Virus record (IMG/VR): IMGVR_UViG_3300050821_009576
Coordinates: 1-46,051 of that record
Length of the DNA stretch: 46,051 nt
DNA from: a virus
Strand: one strand, 5' to 3'
The notes beneath the pieces are model-generated. The model did no database searches and was not told where the DNA came from. It saw only the letters and a list, made by a program, of their open reading frames with translations. Shown piece by piece: positions 1 to 6,342 of the stretch; positions within the stretch are counted from its first letter, which is position 1; every line of letters starts with the position of its first letter. The position numbers and the translations under genes were made by a program.

Positions 1-2
1 AA

Positions 3-572
3 GCTAAGATTGGGAAGAAGTTTAGTGTAGAAGCTCGAGCAAATATGTCAGCGGTTAAGATTGGGAAGAAATTTAGTGAAGAACGCCGAACAAGCATGTC
101 AGTAGCAGCAAAGAGTAGAAGGAAAAGGATATTTAGTGAAATAGCAAAAGCAAACATTTCAAGGGGTTTGAGGCAAGCAGTCTTGGATGGGACTCACCGT
201 CCACAAGATAACTTTTTTAGTTATAAGAAAACAAAGGTACAAACTATTAAAGGTGGTGAAATTATTTGTCATAGTACATGGGAGAAGGCTTTTGCTTCTC
301 TACTAGATGAATGTTTAGATGTCCTGTCTTTCTTGAAAGACGGAGTTCAAATTTCCTACTTTTTCGAAGGTGAGTGGCATACATATATTCCTGACTTCTT
401 AGTTACATATAGTAGTGGTAGTAAGAAATTAGTGGAGATAAAACCAGCTTATCTTGTTAAAGAGCCTATAAATGTTGCTAAATTTATAGCAGCTACACTA
501 TGGTGTCAAGAACACAAAGTAACCTTTGAATGCATAACGGAGGAAAACTGGCCAACCACCACACTAGCATGA
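3..572 (+). CDS. Homing-endonuclease-like protein, NUMOD3-type repeats plus PD-(D/E)XK domain (5' cut by window edge)
   Basis: The frame is open to the left edge, so the true start is outside the window. The visible N-terminus carries repeated basic helical units (KIGKKFS-x5-7-MS, twice, then a diverged third), the style of NUMOD3 DNA-binding modules of homing endonucleases. The second half has a nuclease-like core with PDF followed about 13 residues later by VEIK, matching the D...E-x-K signature of PD-(D/E)XK enzymes (TnsA/VRR-like). It probably acts as a free-standing homing endonuclease between structural genes. Its TGA overlaps the next ATG (ATGA). The repeats and D/E/K motif are seen; nuclease activity is inferred, and no target site can be identified. 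Confidence 0.6.
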   Translation, partial: AKIGKKFSVEARANMSAVKIGKKFSEERRTSMSVAAKSRRKRIFSEIAKANISRGLRQAVLDGTHRPQDNFFSYKKTKVQTIKGGEIICHSTWEKAFASLLDECLDVLSFLKDGVQISYFFEGEWHTYIPDFLVTYSSGSKKLVEIKPAYLVKEPINVAKFIAATLWCQEHKVTFECITEENWPTTTLA

Positions 573-1558
573 CACTAGAAAATACAACTGAGCAACAATG
601 GGGAAGAAAGTTAATACTTCCTACAGATTCCTTACAGGCCCAAAAACTTGCACACACATTTGCAAATATACAGATTAAACTCATTTTCATTGATGGTGAA
701 ACTATCACCGTCTGCGAGTCAAGTACCTACAAAGGTGCTTACGAACTCTTTGGTGATGTTGTTGCCCCGTGGCGAATTTCTAATCCAAAGGCTCTTATTA
801 AATATCTTGTTGATTCAAAGGATACATGGTGGATTAACTCCATCGACGCACCAACTTCTGGTGACTTCTTTGGGACAACAATGCAGGTCCCGACAAATCT
901 GCTAGATGTTAAAGCACCAAACTTCCAATTTTGGCTAGATAAAAAGGAAAAGCGTCATAGAAAACGCATTAAAGAAAATCTAGAAGCTTCAGTTAGTTTA
1001 CAGACTAGACGTATAGGTCCTGAATACGCAAAGTCAGAAGATTTTTCTAGATTACTTATCGGTCAGGCAGACTACTTACAAAAGACGGTTTGGGTTGAAA
1101 CCTATGATGAGGAGTGCATAACTCATCTAGCAGTTGTTTGGATGGCCTGGGTTAGAGCTATTGCTCAGGCACCTGAGCTTAATCCACAATGTTGGGTTGG
1201 TAGTCTTTGTGGTAGAGACATAGCTTGTACAGTTACTTGTACCATAAATGATAGAAGATTCTTTATCATCACACTGACGGATCATGGACTTAAAAATGCT
1301 GGGTTAGCCGTCCGAGCAAAAGCAGTTAAAGATTCAGTTGATGACCCTAGTATTAACTGGGTTGATATGATGGTTGGTAATTCTTACCATAAACGGGTTT
1401 ACGAACCAGATCTATCGCACAAAACCCACCTACTAACAGTACATCCAACTCGATTTTGGGAGGATCCAACCGCCGAAATTGAGTTGATGCCAAATCCGCC
1501 ATTTATTGCTGATGGCAAACTCTACACACTTCACTCCCAAGAATTAAATCTAGAATAA
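569..1558 (+). CDS. Possible FemAB/GNAT-like acyltransferase in structural operon
   Basis: About 329 residues. I chose the ATG at 569 because it overlaps the upstream stop (ATGA); an in-frame ATG at 530 would extend 39 nt into the previous gene. Around residues 205-285 the order of elements resembles Acetyltransf_6/FemAB folds: a strand with a G-R-D-I-A turn, an ITLTDHGLKNAG segment, then WVDMMVG and a YHKRVYEPD end, like the 'DlG...YK' close of that family. Many W and C residues, no signal peptide, no membrane segment. It sits just before the head-tail adaptor, so it may modify a virion or host surface component, or be a virion-associated enzyme. The family call is weak; treat as hypothetical if profile searches fail. 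Confidence 0.45.
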   Translation: MTLENTTEQQWGRKLILPTDSLQAQKLAHTFANIQIKLIFIDGETITVCESSTYKGAYELFGDVVAPWRISNPKALIKYLVDSKDTWWINSIDAPTSGDFFGTTMQVPTNLLDVKAPNFQFWLDKKEKRHRKRIKENLEASVSLQTRRIGPEYAKSEDFSRLLIGQADYLQKTVWVETYDEECITHLAVVWMAWVRAIAQAPELNPQCWVGSLCGRDIACTVTCTINDRRFFIITLTDHGLKNAGLAVRAKAVKDSVDDPSINWVDMMVGNSYHKRVYEPDLSHKTHLLTVHPTRFWEDPTAEIELMPNPPFIADGKLYTLHSQELNLE

Positions 1559-1573
1559 ACGTCTGGAGTACAA

Positions 1574-2311
1574 ATGGGTACACCGCCTACATCTCCCTGT
1601 CCGGCGAATCCTATCGACCTCTGTACTGTTGATGATGTCTTAGGATGGCTTAACGCCCAAAGCCCACCTGCGGCTACGCCTCCGACTGATGTTTGTTCTA
1701 TTCAGGCAATTATAACTTCCTGGTCTTCTATGTTTTTGTGGAGAACAGGCCGAGGTCCGATGGATGAGGAAATGCCTACAGAGTCCCCATTTAATTCTAT
1801 CGTGAATTACGTAGAGGCTTATGATGGTAATGGACATAGTAAATTATATCTTCGTAACTACCCAATCCAGTCTGTTAATTCTTTGCAAATTGGAAATAAC
1901 ACCATTGTTCTAAGTCCTGGGTATGGGCAAGCTGGATATTCAGTTAGTGTTAGCAAGAAATACTTACATCTTCGTCCTGGAGGAGGTACATTTTTCGGTT
2001 CACTATATGGGTCATGGTATGGCAGTGTCTTTTGGAAAGGAATCCAGAATGTTTTCGTTGATTATATGGCGGGTTACGACCCAGAACCGGCTGACATTAT
2101 GATGGCTTGCATCAAGTCAGTTGCACTTGAGTATAGGAGACGATCATACATTGGTGTAAGTAGTAAATCAATGGCCCAAGGAGCTGGGACTATCTCTTAC
2201 CTATCACCTGCTGGTGCTGGTGGGGATAAAGGTGCATCTGGTGGATTTGAATATGACCCAGATGTGGAGAGACTAATCTTGAATTACACAAGACCGTGGT
2301 TAACAATTTGA
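1574..2311 (+). CDS. Head-tail adaptor / connector protein (gp6-like)
   Basis: 245 residues. After a proline-rich start comes a helical portion (CTVDDVLGWL, then AIITSWSSMFLWRTGR), a beta insertion (SKLYLRNYPIQSVNSL, strands around 85-150), and a C-terminal helix that begins after the YDPEPADIMMACIKSVALEY segment. This layout is that of HK97 gp6 / SPP1 gp15-type adaptors, where DP.DI..A....A..e.Y closes the fold; these form the ring joining portal and tail. A ggag Shine-Dalgarno lies just upstream of the ATG. The gene order adaptor, gp10-like, terminator, tail tube agrees. It follows the FemAB-like gene by 15 bp and is in the same transcriptional unit. Confidence 0.75.
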   Translation: MGTPPTSPCPANPIDLCTVDDVLGWLNAQSPPAATPPTDVCSIQAIITSWSSMFLWRTGRGPMDEEMPTESPFNSIVNYVEAYDGNGHSKLYLRNYPIQSVNSLQIGNNTIVLSPGYGQAGYSVSVSKKYLHLRPGGGTFFGSLYGSWYGSVFWKGIQNVFVDYMAGYDPEPADIMMACIKSVALEYRRRSYIGVSSKSMAQGAGTISYLSPAGAGGDKGASGGFEYDPDVERLILNYTRPWLTI

Positions 2312-2323
2312 ATTGAGGTGTTT

Positions 2324-2488
2324 ATGAGCTTACTAAAGAAATTCATTCAAGAATCCGGTGGTCGTGAAGTCAACAATCAAGAAGTTTTGAAGCGGAATCA
2401 GGAGCAAGATCAAGATTCTGAGTTAAAGAAAGAAAGCGAACCAGAGAGGCGAAATGACGATAGCATAGGAAACGAGGCTGACTCATAA
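2324..2488 (+). CDS. Small charged hypothetical protein (54 aa)
   Basis: A short frame with ATG preceded by a good Shine-Dalgarno (gaggtg, 2315-2320) and filling the gap between the adaptor and gp10-like genes. The product starts MSLLKKFIQESGG and then becomes almost entirely charged and polar (many E, K, D, N, Q), likely disordered. No domain is recognised. It could be a small head accessory or a scaffold-like peptide; the position and ribosome site are the main support that it is translated. Confidence 0.6.
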   Translation: MSLLKKFIQESGGREVNNQEVLKRNQEQDQDSELKKESEPERRNDDSIGNEADS

Positions 2489-2506
2489 CAAAGGGACCGA
2501 GATTTT

Positions 2507-3031
2507 ATGCGAGTAAATGTTCAATTTGAAGGTCTTGATGAAGCAAAAAAATTTTTCAACGACATTAACACCAAAATTAAGGCTAACTTAAGATATAGAA
2601 TGAATGCGGAGATGCAAAAACTCCGTAATTACATTGTTTCTGAAAAGCTAGGTGGCCAGATTTTGGGTCGTGGAACAGGTGCACTTATTGAGTCAATCAA
2701 AGTAGTTCCTGCAAAAATTTCTGGTAATGTAATTACAGGAACGATTGAACAAGACACAAGTATCGCTCCCCATGGAGCCTATTTTGAATTTGGTGGTAAA
2801 GGTCCTTACCAGATAATTCCAGTATCAAGAAGAGCACTGGCATTTACAATACAAGCAACTTCTCAAGCAGGTGGTATTGGGGATACTATATTTGCTAAGA
2901 AGGTCAATCATCCAGGAATTGCAAAGAGGCCGTTCTTAACACCTTCATTACAAGAAAGACAAGGACCAATCTATGCTGCTTTGCAACAAGCTGTTACAGA
3001 TACAATTAACAGAGCGAGCAAATCATCTTGA
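2507..3031 (+). CDS. HK97 gp10-like neck/tail-completion protein
   Basis: 174 residues. Shows the family order: N-terminal VQFEGLDEAKKFF, a long amphipathic helix with basic residues, a TGALIESIKV segment, a strand region with the H-G-A-Y-F-E-F-G-G motif (about residues 88-96), then a C-terminal RPFLTPSLQE segment and helix. 'tGaLr.Si...' and 'ya.y.EfGt...rpFl.pal' are hallmarks of HK97-gp10/DUF646 proteins that sit at the head-tail junction. The start is supported by a weak aaggga site. Placed between the adaptor and terminator genes as in other siphophages. Confidence 0.8.
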   Translation: MRVNVQFEGLDEAKKFFNDINTKIKANLRYRMNAEMQKLRNYIVSEKLGGQILGRGTGALIESIKVVPAKISGNVITGTIEQDTSIAPHGAYFEFGGKGPYQIIPVSRRALAFTIQATSQAGGIGDTIFAKKVNHPGIAKRPFLTPSLQERQGPIYAALQQAVTDTINRASKSS

Positions 3032-3050
3032 TAAAGAAGAGTACTGAGTA

Positions 3051-3506
3051 ATGAGAGTTCCAAGAAAGCAAATATCCACAGCACTTTTTAACTTGTTAGC
3101 AGGCTGTTATCCTTGGAAGACTGCAGATCCTCGTCTCCAACTACCTGAAGAGTTTCCTGCTGGGCAACAGCCTGCATTGTTTTTAGTGAAGCCTCAAGAA
3201 CACCTTGATCAGGAGGCAAGTGCGAATTTCACTATGGTCAAGTACACCCTTTCCTATTTCGCCTTGATTCTAGTTTATTCTTCAAGTGTTGGTATTGGCC
3301 CAGGAGACTTCAGTGCTGAGGATTTAATGTCTGATATCCTTGATGCTGTAGATAATGCTATCATAGGTCCAAGACTTGGTGAGTCTCAGACGTTAGGCGG
3401 ACTAGTGACTAACTGCTATATTGAAGGTGAAATCTTTATTGATACACCGGTGTTTTTTGAACATTGCGCTATTTGGGTGCCTATTAAAGTCATAGTTGGG
3501 ATGTAG
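3051..3506 (+). CDS. Tail terminator / tail completion protein
   Basis: 151 residues. An alpha/beta protein starting with RKQISTALFNLLAG, then a conserved-looking PALFLVKPQEH strand, a beta strand with YTLSYFALILVYSS, and a helix EDLMSDILDAVDNAI followed by a C-terminal beta pair. This is the fold and size of tail terminators (lambda gpU / SPP1 gp17 / DUF3168 group), which cap the tail tube at the head end. Position directly before tail tube genes agrees. Identified by layout and secondary structure rather than by a unique motif. Confidence 0.6.
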   Translation: MRVPRKQISTALFNLLAGCYPWKTADPRLQLPEEFPAGQQPALFLVKPQEHLDQEASANFTMVKYTLSYFALILVYSSSVGIGPGDFSAEDLMSDILDAVDNAIIGPRLGESQTLGGLVTNCYIEGEIFIDTPVFFEHCAIWVPIKVIVGM

Positions 3507-3552
3507 CTTTTTTCTCTTTCTAGTAAGTATACATAGTTAGAGGACCAATTAC

Positions 3553-4143
3553 ATGCCAAGAGGCATTTATCCTAGAAAGCCTTGGACAGAAGAAGAGAAA
3601 GCTAGAAGGAGAGAGGCTTTTAAAATAAGAACTACAGCCCAGATAGCTGCAGGTAAGGCGCATAGTCAGTTTCTCACAGGTAAGAAGCGCCCGCCAATGT
3701 CGAGTGAACAGAAGGAGCAAATCCGAAGGACACTACTAACTAGGAATGCTAGTATTAAGAGAACGGTACCCCCTTTTAAGCCAGAACATCGCGCTAAGAT
3801 GTCTGAAGCTCGGAAGAAGTATCTTGAAAAATTTCAAATAAACTTTCCGCTCCCTACTTCTAGTTTAGAAGGTCGTGTGGCTGTACACTTTTCTTCTTGG
3901 TCTAAGCAGTATAGAATTGGTAGGTTTACAGTTGACTTTGCTCTTCCAGAAGAAAAACGAGTTGTAGAAGTTTATGGCTGCTACTGGCATGCTTGTGTTG
4001 AATGTGCTTTGGTCACTAACCAATTTTCAATAGAAGAAGTTCGGAAGCGAGATGAGACTAGATTGAACTTCTTGCGAGAAAAAGGTTGGAATGTTGAAAT
4101 TATCTGGGAGCATGGAATTGATGAGTGGCTGGAAAAACGCTAA
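3553..4143 (+). CDS. Free-standing homing endonuclease, NUMOD3-like plus Vsr-type (EDxHD) nuclease
   Basis: 196 residues. The basic N-terminal half repeats helix modules of the NUMOD3 type (EEKARRREAFKIRTT, MSSEQKEQIRRTLL, PEHRAKMSEARKKYL). The C-terminal half has a very-short-patch-repair-like core: VDFALPEEKRVVEVYGCYWHAC, broken into VDF, VVEV and YWH, then KRDETRLNFLREKGW and IIWEH. D, E and H positions fit EDxHD homing endonucleases (the I-Bth0305I group). It interrupts the tail terminator to tail tube order and is followed directly by a dispersed repeat. SD agagga precedes ATG. Cutting activity is inferred from the motif set. Confidence 0.8.
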   Translation: MPRGIYPRKPWTEEEKARRREAFKIRTTAQIAAGKAHSQFLTGKKRPPMSSEQKEQIRRTLLTRNASIKRTVPPFKPEHRAKMSEARKKYLEKFQINFPLPTSSLEGRVAVHFSSWSKQYRIGRFTVDFALPEEKRVVEVYGCYWHACVECALVTNQFSIEEVRKRDETRLNFLREKGWNVEIIWEHGIDEWLEKR

Positions 4144-4183
4144 TAGCTTTACTTCTATTTACACAACCAAATAATAATTAAAA

Positions 4184-4266
4184 ACGCTTAAGAGACATGC
4201 GTTTCTTCGCGCGTATCTTTGCGAATTCCGCAGTGTCTACGCAATCTTAATAAATTAGTGCAGTAA
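4184..4266 (+). repeat. Dispersed bipartite repeat, copy 1 (intergenic)
   Basis: A 27-bp block at 4184-4210 is identical to the reverse complement of 23524-23550, and a second 15-bp block AAATTAGTGCAGTAA at 4252-4266 is identical to the reverse complement of 23469-23483. The spacers differ in sequence but are 41 and 40 bp. The first block contains the core ATGCGTTTCTTCGC also found in the copy at 39935. It lies in the gap after the homing endonuclease and about 50 bp before the next virion gene. Could be a phage promoter or factor-binding element. Confidence 0.7.
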
Positions 4267-4317
4267 AAATTACGAGTAGCGAGTTAGAGCAAATTTAGAA
4301 TAAATAGAAAGGAAACT

Positions 4318-4737
4318 ATGCCAATACAAAAGAGAAGTGCTGTGTCCTCGGCTTCAGCTCCCACTAAAACCGATGCGCCTCCACCACCACCAGAAGCTGT
4401 TCCTTGGCATGAGATAATGGCTTCTCAACATGGAGGGGTTCCTTACACAGGTCCAGGTACAGGCGGAGATACTGGAACAGGTTTACCACCCCTTGCTCAG
4501 GAATCTGGTGTCCTGAACATGGACATGAACAACTCAACGGATGATATTGTTGCTCTCCAAGATGCATCAACTACAGCTGGCGTGGGTGTTCACCTTCAGA
4601 TTGAGAGTGAATACATGGCCATCATTGACGCGAGTGATATGAGTAATCTAAAAGTAACTCGTGCAGTTGGAGGTTCAACCATTGCAGCGCATGTGACAGG
4701 GACGCCTGTAACGGTTGGTGTAATATTACCAGTGTAA
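4318..4737 (+). CDS. Small virion protein (possible decoration or tail protein)
   Basis: 139 residues. A low-complexity N-terminus rich in S, A, P and G (with five consecutive prolines) leads to a C-terminal beta domain. This domain has the pattern IESEYMAI followed by LKVTRAVGGSTIAAH and G-x-P-V-T-V, a motif often seen in siphophage virion proteins ('E.m.V......L.VtRG..GT.A..H..G..V'). Preceded by aaagga and by the repeat-containing leader. Its exact place in the virion is not clear from sequence. Confidence 0.55.
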   Translation: MPIQKRSAVSSASAPTKTDAPPPPPEAVPWHEIMASQHGGVPYTGPGTGGDTGTGLPPLAQESGVLNMDMNNSTDDIVALQDASTTAGVGVHLQIESEYMAIIDASDMSNLKVTRAVGGSTIAAHVTGTPVTVGVILPV

Positions 4738-4760
4738 AATTGTTTTAGCGCAAATTCAAC

Positions 4761-4793
4761 AACCTCCAAAATTTCTTGGGGGTTTAATTTTGT
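4761..4793 (+). terminator. Candidate intrinsic terminator or attenuator
   Basis: AACCTCC (4761-4767) can pair with GGGGGTT (4778-4784; one G-U pair in RNA) around a 10-nt loop, followed by TAATTTTGTT. The U-tract is imperfect, so this may only attenuate. It sits between the small virion gene and the major tail gene. Confidence 0.4.
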
Positions 4794-4804
4794 TCGTTCC
4801 CAAC

Positions 4805-4829
4805 TTCGGCTAGTTGCCGAAAAGGAGGT
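4805..4829 (+). promoter_or_regulatory. Hairpin abutting strong ribosome-binding site of major tail gene
   Basis: Perfect 6-bp stem TTCGGC/GCCGAA with loop TAGTT (4805-4821), directly followed by AAGGAGGT, the strongest Shine-Dalgarno of the left half, 7 nt before the ATG. The hairpin does not cover the SD, and may protect the transcript's 5' side or keep the SD open for high expression of the tail tube protein. Confidence 0.45.
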
Positions 4830-4835
4830 ATCAAA

Positions 4836-5600
4836 ATGTTCCAATTCGGGATTGGCGGAATTTGGGTAAATCCAACTGGTGGCGTAACAGCAGCAAATCC
4901 CACTCCATATGAACTTTTAACTGTACAAGATGTCAGTGTTGATATCAGTCAAGACCTCAAAGAGTTAGTGGGTCAAAACAGATATGCTGATGATGTTGCT
5001 CCCGCCCAAATGAAGATTTCTGGAAAGTTTACTCCAGGCCGCATTGATATTGGGCTCTTCAACCAAATCTTTTTTGCAAACGTTGAAACAGCTGGCATCA
5101 AACAGATTGTGAAAGATGAGGCTGGAACTGTTGGCACTACTCCTTACACCTATCTGGTAAGTCAGAAAACTAATTTCTTGACTGGTCTCGGTGTTCGCTA
5201 CGCAGCAAATGGGATGGCGTTAATCCGTGTATTAGCGACGCCAACAGTCGGTCAGTACACCGTGTCAGCTGGTACTTATACATTTAGTGCTGCTGACACA
5301 AACGCTGCTATCCTAGTTAGTTATGTTTTTACTGCAGCGACGACTGGTTATACAGTTTCTTTAATTAACTCCTTGATGGGTTACGGTCCAATTTTTGAGT
5401 TGTGGGTCTCAGAGCCTTACCAGTCATCACCAGCAGGAGTAGCACCAGCAGCACCAAATGGAATTCATTTATACTGCTGTAGACTCTCAAAACTAAATCA
5501 GGCGTTGAAGAATACTGACTACCTCAAACCTGAGATGGACTTTTCTGCCTTCTCAAATGCTGCTGGACAAGTCGGAGAACTCTTCCAGACTGTGCCTTAA
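4836..5600 (+). CDS. Major tail protein (tail tube)
   Basis: 254 residues. Beta-rich protein with the tube pattern: PYELLTVQDVSVDISQDLKE, then LVGQNRYADDVA, MKISGKFTPGRIDIGLFNQIFF, and a C-terminal region with a FELWVSEPY strand. 'G....p....r....itGk........n..ff' is typical of siphophage tail tube proteins. An inserted segment near residues 140-175 (YTVSAGTYTFSAADTNAAI) resembles two segments of the large tip protein. Very strong SD (aaggaggt) agrees with high expression. It lies before the chaperone frameshift pair and tape measure, as usual. Confidence 0.8.
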   Translation: MFQFGIGGIWVNPTGGVTAANPTPYELLTVQDVSVDISQDLKELVGQNRYADDVAPAQMKISGKFTPGRIDIGLFNQIFFANVETAGIKQIVKDEAGTVGTTPYTYLVSQKTNFLTGLGVRYAANGMALIRVLATPTVGQYTVSAGTYTFSAADTNAAILVSYVFTAATTGYTVSLINSLMGYGPIFELWVSEPYQSSPAGVAPAAPNGIHLYCCRLSKLNQALKNTDYLKPEMDFSAFSNAAGQVGELFQTVP

Positions 5601-5602
5601 GC

Positions 5603-5667
5603 CGGTGGCATAAAACTTTCATCGTAGGATGCGAAGCCCGAGTTAGTAATCTACAACTCCGCCACCG
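5603..5667 (+). other. Structured intergenic RNA element (three-way junction)
   Basis: Between the tail tube gene and the tail chaperone. Outer 7-bp stem CGGTGGC (5603-5609) with GCCACCG (5661-5667); inside are two arms: CATC-GTAG-GATG (5620-5631) and GAGTT (5640-5644) with AACTC (5655-5659) around a 10-nt loop. A TTT follows the outer stem. Possible terminator, RNase processing site or regulatory RNA that sets different levels of tail tube and chaperone; it lacks tRNA features. Confidence 0.5.
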
Positions 5668-5700
5668 TTTCTAAGTTAATTTCTTCTCAAGGAGAATTGT

Positions 5701-6033
5701 ATGGTTAAAGAAGTAGTTATTGAAGATAGAACCTTCAAACTTGGAGCTATCCGAGTTGGACAAATGCGTGATATGGCAATGGTTAGACAGAATGAGCCTA
5801 GCCGTGGACCCATGGAAGACAATATCGACACAGTTCTCTTTTGTCTTCAAAATGGTGGTGAACAAATTTCTCGCCAGGAAGTTGAAAATTTGCCCTGGCC
5901 CGTCTATAGACAACTAGTTGAAATTGCCTCAGAAGTTAGCGGCTTTAATCTAAAGGAGATAAAGCCGGGGGAAGAGAGTCAGGTGCCCCAATTAACTGGC
6001 CTTGGATCTACGCAAGAATCGCCAGTACGTTAG
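5701..6033 (+). CDS. Tail assembly chaperone, short form (gpG-like)
   Basis: 110 residues. A mostly helical acidic protein starting MVKEVVIEDRTFKLGAIRVGQ, with LPWPVYRQLVEIASEVSGF before the overlap with a second frame. Size, position between tail tube and tape measure, and the overlapping -1 frame fit the lambda gpG/gpGT arrangement: the chaperone binds the tape measure and recruits tail tube subunits and is absent from the finished virion. SD aaggag is good. Sequence identity with known G proteins is not obvious, so the call rests on context and architecture. Confidence 0.65.
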   Translation: MVKEVVIEDRTFKLGAIRVGQMRDMAMVRQNEPSRGPMEDNIDTVLFCLQNGGEQISRQEVENLPWPVYRQLVEIASEVSGFNLKEIKPGEESQVPQLTGLGSTQESPVR

Positions 6034-6335
6034 GTTACCTGCCTCAGCAGATTGATGATTTACCCCTACATTTTGCTACTGGTCTGTTTGATTATTGGTA
6101 TTTTAATCCACCTGCGAATGAATTAATGGCTGCTTACTATGGATACAGAGAAGGTGAAAGAAAACATATTAATCAGTTAGAAAAACAAGAAGCAAAGGGT
6201 CTTCAAGGGAATCTTAGTCAAGCTGACCGAGCTTTTCTTGCTGATTTACCTCCGTCTGCAAAATCGTTTGATAGTCTTCCTCTTCCTGTTCAAAATTGGT
6301 TGGTAAAATCAGGAATATCTAAACTTCCGAATTGA
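5701..6335 (+). CDS. Tail assembly chaperone, -1 frameshift long form (gpGT-like)
   Basis: The -1 frame relative to the short form is open from 5949 to the TGA at 6333-6335, overlapping its last 28 codons, and has no good independent start until an ATG at 6126. A shift near 5967-5973 would give about 211 residues: 90 from the first frame, then about 121 ending with an L-Q-G-N-L-S-Q-A-D-R-A-F segment and a P-V-Q-N-W-L-V-K tail. Its extension reads INWPWIYARIAS then LPQQIDDLP and HFATGLFDYWYF, typical of T-domain sequence. The stop lies 7 bp before the tape measure start. The shift itself is inferred from the open overlap. Confidence 0.65.
5954..5973 (+). promoter_or_regulatory. Candidate -1 frameshift signal
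   Basis: G-run GGGGGAA (5967-5973, read G GGG GAA) lies in the overlap of the two chaperone frames, with an internal Shine-Dalgarno-like AGGAG (5954-5958) 8 nt upstream, as in stimulated slip sites such as dnaX. The A-site re-pairing is not perfect, so the exact slip position is uncertain; CCCC at 5986-5989 is a less likely alternative. Confidence 0.45.
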
Positions 6336-6342
6336 GGGCATT

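Noticed and set aside
5603-5667. Cloverleaf-like fold suggesting a tRNA gene
   Set aside because: No D-arm, no T-loop sequence, no CCA-compatible layout and only about 65 nt; the stems are better read as a three-way RNA element.
5985-5991. GCCCCAA as the frameshift slip site
   Set aside because: Re-pairing after a -1 slip is poor in this frame; the G-run with upstream AGGAG is better.
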